Positions 17,716-28,464 of a stretch of 64,000 nucleotides of DNA are shown here, piece after piece. This stretch comes from Trichomonas vaginalis G3 (lineage: Eukaryota > Parabasalia > Trichomonadida > Trichomonadidae). The notes below the pieces were generated by a model that made no database searches, was not told the DNA's origin, and saw only the letters and a program-made list of their open reading frames with translations. The stretch's first letter is position 1, and the number at the start of each line of letters is the position of its first letter. Made by a program: the position numbers and the translations under genes. Where the stretch lies: positions 22,229,585 through 22,293,584 of the forward strand of contig NC_067205.1 of assembly GCF_026262505.1 (NCBI RefSeq). The letters run 5' to 3'.

Positions 17716-20700
17716 TTAATCAAAAACTTTCGGTGTTTCAATACCTATTTTATTTTTTGGCTCCAATAATTCCGCAATTTCTGAGAATTCTTTTGATTTT
17801 GCGATATCAATAGGTGTGCGACCATCTTCGTCAACAATGGAAGCATCAGCTTTATAATAAAGAAGAATCTGAACAATTTGATAATATCCAGAAGTGCTTG
17901 CAATATGCAATGGTGTTTGCTTGCTAATACTTGCAATATTTGGATCAGCATTATGCTTTAGCAAAAGTTCGACAATATCAACAGAGTTATTATAACATGC
18001 TGTATACAATGGAGTGCAATTATTGCTATTGGCCTTATTTACGTCACATCCTTTGTCAAGCAATATCTTAACAAATTCCAATTGTTTGCAATAAACGGCT
18101 ATATGAAGAGGAGTATATCCATTTTCCTGTTGCTTATTAATATCTGTTTTTGGATTGTTAATTAATGATTTAACAATTTCAATAGGTCCATATTGGCAAA
18201 TATAGCATAGAGGGGTCATGTTGTTATTATATTGAATATTTGGATCTGCACCATGTGAAAGGAGGATATCAGCAATTTCTATGTGTTTGTTTTGGCATGC
18301 AATGTAAAGAGGAGTTGCACCTGTATTTGAAAGATTTGGATCTGCATTATGGGAAAGAAGCATTTCGGCAATTTCCTTGTAACCATTTTCACATGCTACA
18401 TAGAGGGGAGTTGGTTTGTTATCAAGTAAAACATTTGGATCTGCATTATGTGAAAGAAGGTTTTCTACGATTTCTTTGAATCCGTTTTGGGACGCTAAGA
18501 ATAGAGGAGTTGTACCATCTTCATATGAAATATTAGGATCTGCATTATGTGAAAGAAGTAGCTCAACAATTTCATTCTGTCCATGGTGACATGCAATGAA
18601 AAGAGGAGTTGCGTTGTCTTCCGTTGCAAGATTCGTATCTGCATTATGGGAAAGGAGAAGCTTAACAATTTCCTTATGTGCATTTTGGCATGCCATATAA
18701 AGAGGAGTTACGTTTAACTCACCAGTAATATTTGGATTTGCATTATGTGAAAGAAGGTTTTTAACAATTTCTAAGTTGCCTCCTTGGCATGCAATTATTA
18801 GAGGTGTTATTTTACCAATTTTTGGAAGGTTTGGATCTGCACCATGTGAAAGGAGAATTTCAGTAATCTCATTATAGTCGCATTGGCATGCTATACATAG
18901 AGGAGTGACAACATCTTTACGTATAATATTAGAATCTTCCTCATCTGATAAAAGATTTTGAGCAATTTCGTCAAATATTGAGTATTCTTTTTTTGGTGGC
19001 GCAAATGGAAAATCTGGCATTATGGAATGTAAGAAAAGATTCTCGTTTACATCATACCTTCTGTCGAAAAATGCTTGCAAAGGATAAGCTGGGCTTGTAG
19101 GTTCAACCTTTGGGAAAAATAAGTTTTGAATTTCTTTCTCAATATAAGCTGAAGGATTTTCAATCAGAATATTCGGATCTGCATGATAATTAAGAAGGAT
19201 TGTAACAATTTCTTTGTATCCGTTTTGGCATGCTATATAGAGAGGAGTTGTATTGTCGCAACATGGAATGTTTGGATCTACATTCCGTAAAAGAAGCTGC
19301 TCTGCAATTTCTTTGTGTCCGTTTTGACAAGCTATGTAGAGAGGAGTTATGTTTTCTTTACATAAAATGGTTGGATCTGCGTTGTGTTTAAGAAGAATTT
19401 CAACAATTTCTTTATGTCCGTTTTGGCAAGAAATAAAAAGAGGAGTTATTAGGCCATTGGTTGGTTTATTTGGATCCGAATCACGTGAAAGGAGAATTTC
19501 AACAATGTCTTTGTGTCCATTCTGACTTGCAATGAAAAGAGGAGTTACACCTTCCTCATTTTTAATATTAATATCCGCATTATTTGATAGAAGATATTCA
19601 ACAATTTGTTTGTGTCCGTTTTGGCATGCAATATATAAGGCAGTTGTTCCGCATATTTTTGTAGCATTTACATCAATATCTTTTGGTAAAATTGATAAAA
19701 TATCAAAAAAACCTTTATATGATACTGCATGGATTAATGTTTCTTTTTCAAAAGTCAGACACTCGTATTTAGCTTTCTTTTCCAAAAGTAATTGAACAAT
19801 GTTTTTATGACCTTTATAGCATGCAATATACAGAGGTGTTTCACCAAGGTTATTTTGAAAATTAATATCAGTATCGTGATTAATAAGATATTCAACAATT
19901 TCGAAATATCCGTTTTGACATGAAATATATAAAGGAGATGCCAAATCTTTCATGTTGATATTGACGTTCGCACCTTTTTCAATTAAAAACTTTACAATCT
20001 CAAATTTTCCATTTTGACATGCAATGAATAAACCTGTTGCTCCATCTTTATTGCATTTATTAATATCCGCACCTCGGCTTAAGAGATATTCTAAAATATC
20101 CAAATATTTTGATTCTTTAATAGGAGCATTGATACTTTTAGACTTCCCGCCATAACAAGCCATTGTAAATAATGTTTCTCCAATGCCAAAGTATGAATTG
20201 ATTTCAAGATCCTTTTTGAAATGATCCAAATAGTATTTTAAAACTTTTGATAGGCCTGTGAAACAAAATATTTCAAGAGGAGTATCAATCATTTTGGCAT
20301 TATGTTTAACAAATTTGTCAAACAAAATTTCGTCATCTTTTCCAATAGCGAGTATAAATGGATTTAGATCAATTTTCAGAACTTTTTTATTAGGATTAGC
20401 ACCTTTTTCAAGAAGATAGTCAATTAAGAATGTGTCGCTTTGTATTGTTGCGGCTAAAAGAGCTGTTTGACCATTTGCATCGAATTTGTCAATTCGATTT
20501 TTCGTAAGTTTAAGTAAGTAATTGTAATTACGACATCGGATGATTTCTTCGAAAGATGGTTTTAAAATATTTGGATTCTTACGATTGGAAAAGATTCTGA
20601 TTTCACTGTTCATTTTAATTCGCTTGAATTCTGATATCATTTCTTTATTTTCACTTAAATATGATAAAAATTCTAGATGATCGGTAATATCGAAAATATT

Positions 20701-21231
20701 TGTTGTTTTCAAGTAATTATAGCACTTGATTGATCCACTTTGACATGAAAATTCAAGTAGGTTCATTTTATTGATCTTGTATGTTGATATGTCTATATGA
20801 TTTGAATCGATGAATTCTGATAGTTCTTGATTTTTGTCTTCTAAAATGAATTTTTTGATTTCATCTTGTGGTGGAAGATCAAAAATATCATATGGGTCAG
20901 CATCCTTATATAAATATGGAATGTCCTTTTGTATGTATCCTTTCTTTGAAAGAAACATTTCTATTGTTGGATTTGTTTCGAAATTCTGAATTCCTTCATA
21001 GTTTGTGAGCATTTTGAGTACGGAATCAATAATATTGCATATATACTTGATTCGTTTCGGTAAATAATATGAAATATCTGTAAATAACGTTAAAATGTAT
21101 TTAAGATCAACTCGTTTTTCTGCAAGTAATGAATGTAAATCTTGTACAATACTCTCCTTTTTATCTTCATTAAATTCAAAGATATCTTCAACTGTCTTTG
21201 CAAATCTTGTAAAACTTTCTTCGATTGACAA
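17716..21231 (-). CDS. Large ankyrin-repeat protein, up to 1171 aa, start codon unclear
   Basis: An N-terminal helical domain (about 1-240) of the kind typical of trichomonad ankyrin proteins is followed by more than 20 ankyrin repeats with the pattern TPLYIACQNGHKEIVEILLSHNADPN. A non-repeat insert lies near residues 690-760 (YPLQAFFDRRYDVNE). The repeats should form a solenoid for protein binding; the partner is unknown. Oddity: the frame opens at a TTG (21231), a stop lies 8 codons further upstream, and the first in-frame ATG is codon 74 (21012), inside the conserved N-terminal domain. Either the ATG was lost, an unseen upstream exon exists, or a shortened protein is made. Near-identical repeats imply recent duplication and conversion. 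Confidence 0.8.
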   Translation of the reverse strand: MSIEESFTRFAKTVEDIFEFNEDKKESIVQDLHSLLAEKRVDLKYILTLFTDISYYLPKRIKYICNIIDSVLKMLTNYEGIQNFETNPTIEMFLSKKGYIQKDIPYLYKDADPYDIFDLPPQDEIKKFILEDKNQELSEFIDSNHIDISTYKINKMNLLEFSCQSGSIKCYNYLKTTNIFDITDHLEFLSYLSENKEMISEFKRIKMNSEIRIFSNRKNPNILKPSFEEIIRCRNYNYLLKLTKNRIDKFDANGQTALLAATIQSDTFLIDYLLEKGANPNKKVLKIDLNPFILAIGKDDEILFDKFVKHNAKMIDTPLEIFCFTGLSKVLKYYLDHFKKDLEINSYFGIGETLFTMACYGGKSKSINAPIKESKYLDILEYLLSRGADINKCNKDGATGLFIACQNGKFEIVKFLIEKGANVNINMKDLASPLYISCQNGYFEIVEYLINHDTDINFQNNLGETPLYIACYKGHKNIVQLLLEKKAKYECLTFEKETLIHAVSYKGFFDILSILPKDIDVNATKICGTTALYIACQNGHKQIVEYLLSNNADINIKNEEGVTPLFIASQNGHKDIVEILLSRDSDPNKPTNGLITPLFISCQNGHKEIVEILLKHNADPTILCKENITPLYIACQNGHKEIAEQLLLRNVDPNIPCCDNTTPLYIACQNGYKEIVTILLNYHADPNILIENPSAYIEKEIQNLFFPKVEPTSPAYPLQAFFDRRYDVNENLFLHSIMPDFPFAPPKKEYSIFDEIAQNLLSDEEDSNIIRKDVVTPLCIACQCDYNEITEILLSHGADPNLPKIGKITPLIIACQGGNLEIVKNLLSHNANPNITGELNVTPLYMACQNAHKEIVKLLLSHNADTNLATEDNATPLFIACHHGQNEIVELLLSHNADPNISYEDGTTPLFLASQNGFKEIVENLLSHNADPNVLLDNKPTPLYVACENGYKEIAEMLLSHNADPNLSNTGATPLYIACQNKHIEIADILLSHGADPNIQYNNNMTPLCYICQYGPIEIVKSLINNPKTDINKQQENGYTPLHIAVYCKQLEFVKILLDKGCDVNKANSNNCTPLYTACYNNSVDIVELLLKHNADPNIASISKQTPLHIASTSGYYQIVQILLYYKADASIVDEDGRTPIDIAKSKEFSEIAELLEPKNKIGIETPKVFD

Positions 21232-21632
21232 TTGAAAAAAAGGAAAATAATAAATTCAGAAATGCAAACATCAGTTAATGCAATGTTTTGATCCCAACAC
21301 CTTTTTATTTTTGTGAATGGACTGTCTCGGACCAAATAAAGGCTATCGTTCAAGCATGATTCAATGAAACGTCTAATGATATTTCAAATAAAAAGTGGAG
21401 CTTCTTTGGAATAAACGCATTTCGCCATACTTAATTTGAGCTTATTCAAGCGCGTGTTATTTGTTTTTCAAGTTCAATTCCATGAAAAAAATGATAAATG
21501 ATGATTTATTAAAGAAATCACATCAAATGATAGATAAATATGATAATTGATCGGGAATCCCAAGTAAAGCAAAGTATTGAGCTGATAAAATTTTAGTTAT
21601 TGGTGTGAAGCGCCTGTCATTTCAAAATAATT
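21232..21632. other. Intergenic region between divergent ankyrin genes
   Basis: About 400 bp of AT-rich DNA with the start regions of both ankyrin genes. An initiator is clear only for the plus-strand gene. Confidence 0.5.
21617..21622 (+). promoter_or_regulatory. Trichomonad initiator element
   Basis: TCATTT, matching TCA(C/T)(T/A), begins 16 bp before the ATG at 21633. Confidence 0.6.
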
Positions 21633-22823
21633 ATGTCGAAACAAGTTCCAGCGGAACCTGATATTGAAAATCTTCAGAAAGCCAAGTTAAGTGATAACTT
21701 TACCCTGTCTCTTAGCGCTGAGTTGCTTTCAAGCAATCCCCAGCAAGGTGTAATTTTACCATCTTCAGGATTAAGTCATTTACACTTGGCTGCATACTAT
21801 GATCAATTAGAAGTTTATTGCTATATAGAAAAGAACTCAAATTTATCATTCGACACTGGTTCAATTCCAATTTTTTCATATGCTTGTTTGGGAGGTGCTG
21901 TTGAAGTAGCTTCTTATGTAATTGAAAAATGTAAACGCAATCCAGATCTCATGCAAAGACTACAAAAGATGTATTTAGATGATTACAAGCGTAATGATGA
22001 TACAAATTTCATTATCTTGGCCACTCATGCTTCATCGACTGAAATTATTCGCTTATTGATTGATTCTAGCTATGGATTTATCAACAATAAGCCAATCATT
22101 CTAAATAAATTAGCAAATATCGCACTGACAAAAGCAATTAAAAAAAGTTCAATAGAATGCATTACCCTTTTACTCTCATACATAAATCAAGATTCTACAA
22201 CCTTATCACCTATCGAAATTGCTGCAAAGAATGAAAAAAGCGAAGCTATTCCATTATTATTGGAAACTAAGCCTAGTAACAATGAACTTGTTGGCGCTCT
22301 TTATTATGCATGCATTTATGATAACGAAAACATTGTATCTCTTTTAGTTCCCCATATTAAAACTCTTGTTTCAAATGATAATCAAAAACCACCGATTGTT
22401 CACTGGATTTTCCATACCTGCAACCCTAATATTGCTGAAAAGATGCTCAAATTCGATATAAACGTCAATGAAAAGAAAAATAAAAAATTTAGAGGAATTT
22501 CTGCCATGTCAAAGTACTCTAAAGACATTATTCCATTCTTACAAATACTTTACAATGCTGGATACAACTTTAATGATCCAGATGACCCTGCTCTTGGTTA
22601 TATTTTGATTTCTCTTATTTATGCGCCATATAAGCACCCAGAAATCGTTGAGTGGTTCTTCAAAACATGCATTACTAATAAAGATTTGGATGTTCTCATT
22701 ACTTCATCGAGAATTGACATGTCTGTATTAACTTTACGAGAAAAGCTTAACAAACTCAGACAGAGATATGTCAAAATTGATGAAATTTGTAAGAAATATG
22801 GAATTACAACTCAACCTGTTTGA
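21633..22823 (+). CDS. Divergent ankyrin-repeat protein, 396 aa
   Basis: Degenerate ankyrin units are visible, such as GLSHLHLAAYYDQLEVYCYIEKN, PIFSYACLGGAVEVASYVIEK and GALYYACIYDNENIVSLLVPHI. They are spaced about 33-40 residues apart and lack the conserved TPLH start in most copies. It has no signal peptide, membrane segment or catalytic domain. It lies head to head with the large ankyrin gene but is not a close copy of it. The initiator TCATTT just upstream supports the chosen ATG. A scaffold role is inferred from the family. Confidence 0.65.
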   Translation: MSKQVPAEPDIENLQKAKLSDNFTLSLSAELLSSNPQQGVILPSSGLSHLHLAAYYDQLEVYCYIEKNSNLSFDTGSIPIFSYACLGGAVEVASYVIEKCKRNPDLMQRLQKMYLDDYKRNDDTNFIILATHASSTEIIRLLIDSSYGFINNKPIILNKLANIALTKAIKKSSIECITLLLSYINQDSTTLSPIEIAAKNEKSEAIPLLLETKPSNNELVGALYYACIYDNENIVSLLVPHIKTLVSNDNQKPPIVHWIFHTCNPNIAEKMLKFDINVNEKKNKKFRGISAMSKYSKDIIPFLQILYNAGYNFNDPDDPALGYILISLIYAPYKHPEIVEWFFKTCITNKDLDVLITSSRIDMSVLTLREKLNKLRQRYVKIDEICKKYGITTQPV

Positions 22824-23400
22824 GAAATTTTAAAATTCGGAAAATAATTTTATCTTTTTATTTTTATATGATCTATCTTATTTCTTTTGTCTTTTTATCC
22901 TAAATCTTGTTATATATTTCTTTGTAAATTGACTCTTTCCTGATTCCATATAGATTTTGAACTCAAAAACTTATTAAATTTCAATAAAATTTGATATCCA
23001 ATCTAATTGAAGTAATATTATCTGTTTCATGCAAAGATACTCTATTTCAGATCATCTTTTTTGATACATTTGATTCAATTAATGCTACCATAACTTCGAA
23101 AATCAATTGGCTATGTCCTCAATTGCCAAATAAACTAAACATTCGCGAAACATATTGTCATAAAATAGTTAATTGAATGGAATCAAAATTAAATGGAATT
23201 TTTACTTCCATGAATCAGTCAATATTTTGGTATTCAGTAACATTTCCCTTTTACATCGATGAGATGTCTTATAAAGCAGAAAATTTAATTAATCCAAATA
23301 ATTTTTGAAAAAAGATGGCACACTATATTAGAAAATTTGGGTACCATAATGAGTTGTATTGAACGGTATTATTAGAATTCTCGATTGATGAAATAAAAAA
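22824..23400. other. Intergenic host DNA, nothing seen
   Basis: AT-rich spacer between the ankyrin gene and the MON1/HPS1-like gene. Confidence 0.6.
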
Positions 23401-24792
23401 ATGAGTGAATGTGGAATTAAAATCCGCGTTATCTCAGATACTACTACGTTTTATCCAGTAGAAATACAAAGTGATGAAGATCATCATAGAAACGATAACA
23501 TGACCCTATTAACAACTATTACTTACTTAAAAGAACAATTAAATGAAGATTTTCAGTTCTTCAGAGCAGGAGATTTATTTATTGTTTTGCAGCAATGGCG
23601 TGGCATGCTGTTCTTTGTTGAGACTAATGAAGACTTTGGTGCTGAAGTCTTAAGATTTATTCTCCAAACTTCTCGTGAGATCCTGATCTTCTTGTTTGGA
23701 ACAAAATTCGAATCAGTCATGCGTAGGAATATTTCATTATCCAAGAGACAAGTATTTGCTCGTTATGTAGATACCTATTTGAAATTATGTCAAGATGATC
23801 ATCATTTTCTTCTTAGTACCTTAAGATATACTGATGATTCTCATGAATTACAGCACTATTTCCTCGAAAAAGTCCCGCCAGTACCAAAAGATGTTCCAAT
23901 AAAACTAAATGCTGTCTTCCTCTTCATTGGAAACGAAATTGCAGTACATTTTAAGAATCCTAAGGCATCAGTTCTTGAGCCAGAGATCATTTCTTTAATA
24001 CAAATCTTCGTCCATGTCGAATTTCCAGAAATAAATGGCGAAACAAAGTGCGAAGGAAAGCGATTCGACTCATCCTACGTCAAAATTGATACCAACCCTA
24101 AGCATAAAGGTGCTTTTCTACGTCTAGCTCGCACTCCTGTTGGATGTACTTTATCATGTTCAAAATGCGCAGAAAAATCGGACTCTATAATTGTTGTAAT
24201 TAGCGAAAATACCAAGATTCCCATCCCTGTACAAAAGCAAATCAACGAATATATGGGAAATTTGTGCAATTTCCTTAGTGGCATGCCAAAGATCGAACTA
24301 CCTCCTACAACGTCGATTTACAATGAAGATTTACTTCATTTCATTGCAATAAATCGTACGGAAGGCGATATTTGGGAAATGCCTTTTGATCAGAGCCTTG
24401 AAGCCATTATGAACTACCACAACATTGACAAACAAGCTGCTGTTGCTAAGTACCGTCAATTAACCCGGAAAATGGCAAGCTACGCCTTTAATGCGATAAT
24501 GCACGGATATACAACGATGATGTGGGGTAGTTTGGACTACCAGTTCTGTTATCAGCTCAGATTTAAGAACGATGATAACGAGATACTCCAACCATCCCAT
24601 ATTTTCACTCCTCCTTCGTTTGATGACGATAATGGCGTTACATATGGCCTTATTGCCAATTCTGTGTTTCCTAATCAGAATGGTGTTAGATGTTTTGAGC
24701 TCCTTTCGATATTCAGATCAACAGTTAAACCAAAAGAAGCAATGGAAGTCAATGATCAGTTGTTTACTGACTTTTTCAAGAAGATTATATAG
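23401..24792 (+). CDS. MON1/HPS1-like longin-domain protein, 463 aa
   Basis: A first longin-type segment lies near residues 60-105 (FFRAGDLFIVLQQWRGMLFFVETNED, LRFILQTSREILIFLFG). A second lies near 175-215 (LNAVFLFIGNEIAVHFKNPK, LEPEIISLIQIF). This layout fits the MON1/HPS1 family, where tandem longin domains form one half of a Rab guanine-nucleotide exchange complex (MON1-CCZ1 acting on Rab7, or HPS1-HPS4). The C-terminal third is less conserved. A gene with CCZ1-like features lies 1.4 kb downstream on the same strand. FUZ-type CPLANE proteins are an alternative. The call rests on pattern recognition, not on alignment. Confidence 0.5.
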   Translation: MSECGIKIRVISDTTTFYPVEIQSDEDHHRNDNMTLLTTITYLKEQLNEDFQFFRAGDLFIVLQQWRGMLFFVETNEDFGAEVLRFILQTSREILIFLFGTKFESVMRRNISLSKRQVFARYVDTYLKLCQDDHHFLLSTLRYTDDSHELQHYFLEKVPPVPKDVPIKLNAVFLFIGNEIAVHFKNPKASVLEPEIISLIQIFVHVEFPEINGETKCEGKRFDSSYVKIDTNPKHKGAFLRLARTPVGCTLSCSKCAEKSDSIIVVISENTKIPIPVQKQINEYMGNLCNFLSGMPKIELPPTTSIYNEDLLHFIAINRTEGDIWEMPFDQSLEAIMNYHNIDKQAAVAKYRQLTRKMASYAFNAIMHGYTTMMWGSLDYQFCYQLRFKNDDNEILQPSHIFTPPSFDDDNGVTYGLIANSVFPNQNGVRCFELLSIFRSTVKPKEAMEVNDQLFTDFFKKII

Positions 24793-25606
24793 AATATGTT
24801 ACTTATATTTTGTAGTTGTTATTTGTAAAGAATTATTTTGTATTTTAGTGTTAATTTAGAAATATTTTTATTTTATTATCTTTATAATGCTTGTTTCCAT
24901 AGCAAAAACTATAATTAATGTCTATTCCAAAAAGAACTAATATGTATAATTTATATAAAAATCATCTAATTCTGATAAATTTAAATTTTATCTTATAGTA
25001 AATCAAAAAATTACTGATAACTATGTCCATTTTCATTTTCAAGTATAAGTAACATATGTTTGCATATTATTGTCCTTTAATTTCTAGATAAAAATGAAAA
25101 TGCATAAAATATAGATTACGTAAGACATTATTCTGAAATAATACTATACCAATAAAGTAGAATAGCGTATGAACGTATTTTTGCCTATGTATATGCATAT
25201 TATTTGAAATATTCATTCATATTATGATTTACAAAGAAATATGGTGAAATAATTAATTTAACGCAGCATAGAATTATTCGTCACATTACTGTGAGCTCTG
25301 AGCAAAGATCAATAATTTAAAAAAAAGAAATTATGCTTAGAAATATGATATATCAATATAAAGCCTATGAGATATGTAAGAGTATTAGGCTTTTGGTATT
25401 CTCATTAGGTTTAATATTCAATTTCAAGGGTATAAAAAAAATAACGAATGACACTCATGCATATCAAAATATTATGAATTTGAAGTGCTGTAGTGCCATA
25501 TCGTTAAATTAAAAATGAACTGTAAGGTTTTAAAATTGTTTGAATTTATTGAATAAAATGATTCCACAGTATTAATTGATTATAATTAATAACTAACTAA
25601 TTGAAT
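24793..25606. other. Intergenic host DNA, nothing seen
   Basis: About 800 bp of very AT-rich sequence with no supported gene. Confidence 0.6.
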
Positions 25607-25807
25607 TTATTTATCCTGCTCTGCTTGTTGCATGAGGGTGTCGATTGAGCTCTCCAGTTCGTTGATTTTAGAACTCATTTCGTCGATGCGTTTGAGAACT
25701 TGCTGAGCCATATCAGTGAACTTGGACTCCATTTGGCTGAAGATTTGATCCATGAAATTTGCAAGATCTTCTGGCTGTGTTGGAAGCTGCTCCTCTTGTT
25801 GTGACAT
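25607..25807 (-). CDS. HSBP1: Heat shock factor binding protein 1 (HSBP1) homologue, 66 aa
   Basis: The whole protein is one coiled coil with the HSBP1 pattern: an N-terminal DL..F...I, then MESKFTDMAQQVLKRIDEMS and SKINELESSIDTLMQQA. This corresponds to the human [29 protein letters not shown] region. HSBP1 forms a trimeric or hexameric coiled coil. It is known to bind heat shock factor and, in animals, to help assemble the WASH complex. The ATG at 25807 gives MSQQEEQ; six codons upstream are open but begin with a non-ATG codon. Length and register fit the family well. It sits antisense between the MON1-like and CCZ1-like genes. Confidence 0.8.
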   Translation of the reverse strand: MSQQEEQLPTQPEDLANFMDQIFSQMESKFTDMAQQVLKRIDEMSSKINELESSIDTLMQQAEQDK

Positions 25808-26234
25808 TAATTTTATTTTTGTCAAATTTCAAATTAAAAAACGTCTATTTCTAGTTCGAAATACTCTAAAAATCTAAAATATAGATTTAAGTCAAGATTC
25901 CTGATTGAGGTAGAAAGTTTGATCAAATTCGAAATTCGAAATTCGAGTTTGAATATCATGTTTTTAATATCTAATGAATGCTATTTTATAGTTTGTCATA
26001 TTTAAATAGCAAATCAGAATCAAAATTGAACAAATCACATGATTTTCGATGGATATTAAGAAAAATTAATCCAAACATAAGGTGTTTGATATATCCATGC
26101 TATAGAAAGCTGTTATTAGAGATTGATTAAATTTCGAAATCTTGAATATTGAGACTTAAGAAGAATTTGATATGTAAATGGTATTACTTTGCTCATGACA
26201 TTATAATAATTTGAAGTAAATAATTCATATTAAT
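25808..26234. other. Divergent intergenic region
   Basis: About 430 bp of AT-rich DNA between HSBP1 and the CCZ1-like gene. It contains the initiator of the latter. Confidence 0.5.
26225..26230 (+). promoter_or_regulatory. Trichomonad initiator element
   Basis: TCATAT, matching TCA(C/T)(T/A), has its A 8 bp before the ATG at 26235. Confidence 0.6.
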
Positions 26235-27542
26235 ATGGCGCAAATTGATCATAGAAGATATTGGGAACCATCAATAGCTGAATTTTGGAGTAATGCAGCT
26301 CCAGATGATGAAGCGCCTGGATTCCCATGTTTTACAGTATTTTTGTATAAATCTGTTAAAGAAGGAGAACAAGGTGATGAAGACCCAAGTAAAATCTTAG
26401 ATAACGTTCTTTTTACTTTCCCTTCTAATGTTCAAGATCGCCATATGCATGCATTAATCGGTGGATTGCAGACATTTACAACATTTTCGAGATTAAATTT
26501 AAATAAATTATTGACATCATTCACATGGAGTCAATCAATCATCGCTGTTCAAACAATAGAATTGCAAGAAGGTGATTTGCTTATCATGGCTCTTAAATTA
26601 CCAAAATTCTTTTCAGCAAATTCAACAAGAACTGCACTAAACAATATAATTCAAGCGTTGAAGTTTACAATACCAGAAATGAATAAGAAAATGACAATCG
26701 AAGAAGCAAACAAACTCAGAGAATTGCTGAAGAAGCAAATTCAATTAATCGAACTAGCAGGTTTCCCTCAAAAATCTGACGATCCATTTACATTTGCTGC
26801 TCATCCATTCGCGGCATCAGCTTCAAAGGCTGCAACTTGCCTTGCAACACAATTATTCGAATTTGCACGTCAAACATCACCGTTGGTTATTGGATCAGCT
26901 ATTTTTACAAAGACAGATTTCGTTCTTACAGAAATTCGTGAACCACTTCTTGGTTTCTTACCATATTTCAGAACAATCGCAGCCAAGCTTCCGGATTTCG
27001 AAACAAGTCGTTTCATGACATTTCCAATATGGATAAACTTTGATGAATACGGTTGGACGAAGAAAGACGGACTTCCTCACGAATGTTCTTTATCTGTTTT
27101 TAATTCATGTTCAATTTCGTATTACGTACTTCTAGATGCACCAAGTACTGACATTGCATCTCCTCTCGCCAAACTCCTCAGCCTTCTTTCAAACGGAATT
27201 GCAGAGTTCGCTGTAGAATGCGAATCTTCTCCGAAAGAAAAAATTGAAGGAAATCCGGCTGTTATTTTCTGGTCGGATACTAGAGCAACGAAGATGAGTG
27301 CTACAACAGATATACCGTTCATCCAGCGTATGGCTGACATGCACAACCAGTTCGCAGAGACATCAAATCTCAGAGAACTCTGCATTTTGCAGAATCAGAG
27401 ATATTTGACTGGAATGAAGCTTCCTAAGGTAGAAGTCATCATGGAAGTGAAGAGCGATGGTCAGAAACCTTTCATTGTCGATGCATATGCAAGACTCAAG
27501 GAACTAATTCCTAATTTACCTCAAGATTTATCAAAATTATAA
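26235..27542 (+). CDS. CCZ1-like longin-domain protein, 435 aa
   Basis: Residues about 30-110 show the CCZ1/HPS4-type first longin: a strand CFTVFLYKS, an acidic loop, NVLFTFPSNV, HALIGGLQTFTTFSR, then an amphipathic strand ending in GDLLIMALKLP. In CCZ1 the same order is a (Y/F)-rich strand, ILFYxP, a GLxxAxxxFTRxFS helix and the ExxFWMVM strand. CCZ1 pairs with MON1 to activate Rab7 on late endosomes. The nearby MON1/HPS1-like gene makes this call more likely. The C-terminal half is not recognisable. HPS4 or an inturned-type protein are alternatives. The start is supported by the initiator. Confidence 0.45.
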   Translation: MAQIDHRRYWEPSIAEFWSNAAPDDEAPGFPCFTVFLYKSVKEGEQGDEDPSKILDNVLFTFPSNVQDRHMHALIGGLQTFTTFSRLNLNKLLTSFTWSQSIIAVQTIELQEGDLLIMALKLPKFFSANSTRTALNNIIQALKFTIPEMNKKMTIEEANKLRELLKKQIQLIELAGFPQKSDDPFTFAAHPFAASASKAATCLATQLFEFARQTSPLVIGSAIFTKTDFVLTEIREPLLGFLPYFRTIAAKLPDFETSRFMTFPIWINFDEYGWTKKDGLPHECSLSVFNSCSISYYVLLDAPSTDIASPLAKLLSLLSNGIAEFAVECESSPKEKIEGNPAVIFWSDTRATKMSATTDIPFIQRMADMHNQFAETSNLRELCILQNQRYLTGMKLPKVEVIMEVKSDGQKPFIVDAYARLKELIPNLPQDLSKL

Positions 27543-28119
27543 TATGATTTTATTTTATTTTGTTTCTAAATTGAAAATCTTTTAATAACTGTATTTTAAC
27601 AACCTTTAAGAACGGCGCTCTCACTAAATATTTACTTGTTAACAAATAATATAAATTTATGAAATAATCCTATCATATCTTAAGAAACAATATTGCAAAA
27701 AGGGATATATTCTTGTGTTTTCTTAATTCAAGGTATATCAATGATTCTAGCAGCAATTTCAATTGCGGGATTATTAGATAAAAATCAAACTATGAGATTT
27801 TTATAAGAAATCCTCAATAGAAAGTGCTATTGTATATGGAATATGATAATGTTTTGTATCCAAATTAAAATCATTAATTCAATTATCGAGATAAATAGGA
27901 TTTTTTAGTAAATGTGCTTTGTTTTTCGTAATATATTGAGATTAAATCAATATGCAAAACATTTTATCATGGAAAATCTTTGTATTTATAGAAAATATCT
28001 AATGTTTAAGGAATTTAAGGGGGTAAAATAGGTATAATGAATTTAGATATCAATACATGATTGAATGAAAGTATTTAGTTAAATAATAATGATTTAAACA
28101 AGAAAATAATAATCGTATC
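27543..28119. other. Intergenic host DNA, nothing seen
   Basis: AT-rich spacer between convergent genes; no supported feature. Confidence 0.6.
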
Positions 28120-28464
28120 TTACTCAAAATGTGGAATAATCCACCAATCGTAGCCTCTGTGGCGTCTCCAGCAATGGTATGATATGTCTAATGCGTAAAC
28201 TCCTGGGAGTAAAGTTATAAAAGAAGCGAAGAGGAAAATCCATGTATGCTCAATAGAACCTTGGAAATAATTGAAGAATGTTGAAAGAATCCAGATTGTG
28301 CCTGTCGTTATACCGAAAACAAGTAAGAATACCATTAAATATAATGATTTGACTTGTGTTTGTGGTGGTGGATCACCAGCTGCGCACCATGCCTTGAAAT
28401 TTGGCCAAAGTTCATAAATGCGTATTGGAAGAGATTTTTGTGGTTGAACTTTTCCTTCCTTCAT
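28120..28464 (-). CDS. TMEM230/TMEM134-like (DUF872) membrane protein, 114 aa
   Basis: Two membrane segments lie near residues 41-61 (LYLMVFLLVFGITTGTIWIL) and 75-93 (WIFLFASFITLLPGVYAL), followed by the family end: LPGxYxL, then RGYDWWIIPHFE. In TMEM230 the same end reads LPGFYxLRIAYYAxKGYRGYSYDDIPDFDD. TMEM230 family proteins are found on endosomes and secretory vesicles, with both termini cytosolic. The ATG at 28464 is chosen because an upstream open stretch starts with TTG and because TCACTT lies 17 bp upstream on the coding strand. Confidence 0.75.
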   Translation of the reverse strand: MKEGKVQPQKSLPIRIYELWPNFKAWCAAGDPPPQTQVKSLYLMVFLLVFGITTGTIWILSTFFNYFQGSIEHTWIFLFASFITLLPGVYALDISYHCWRRHRGYDWWIIPHFE

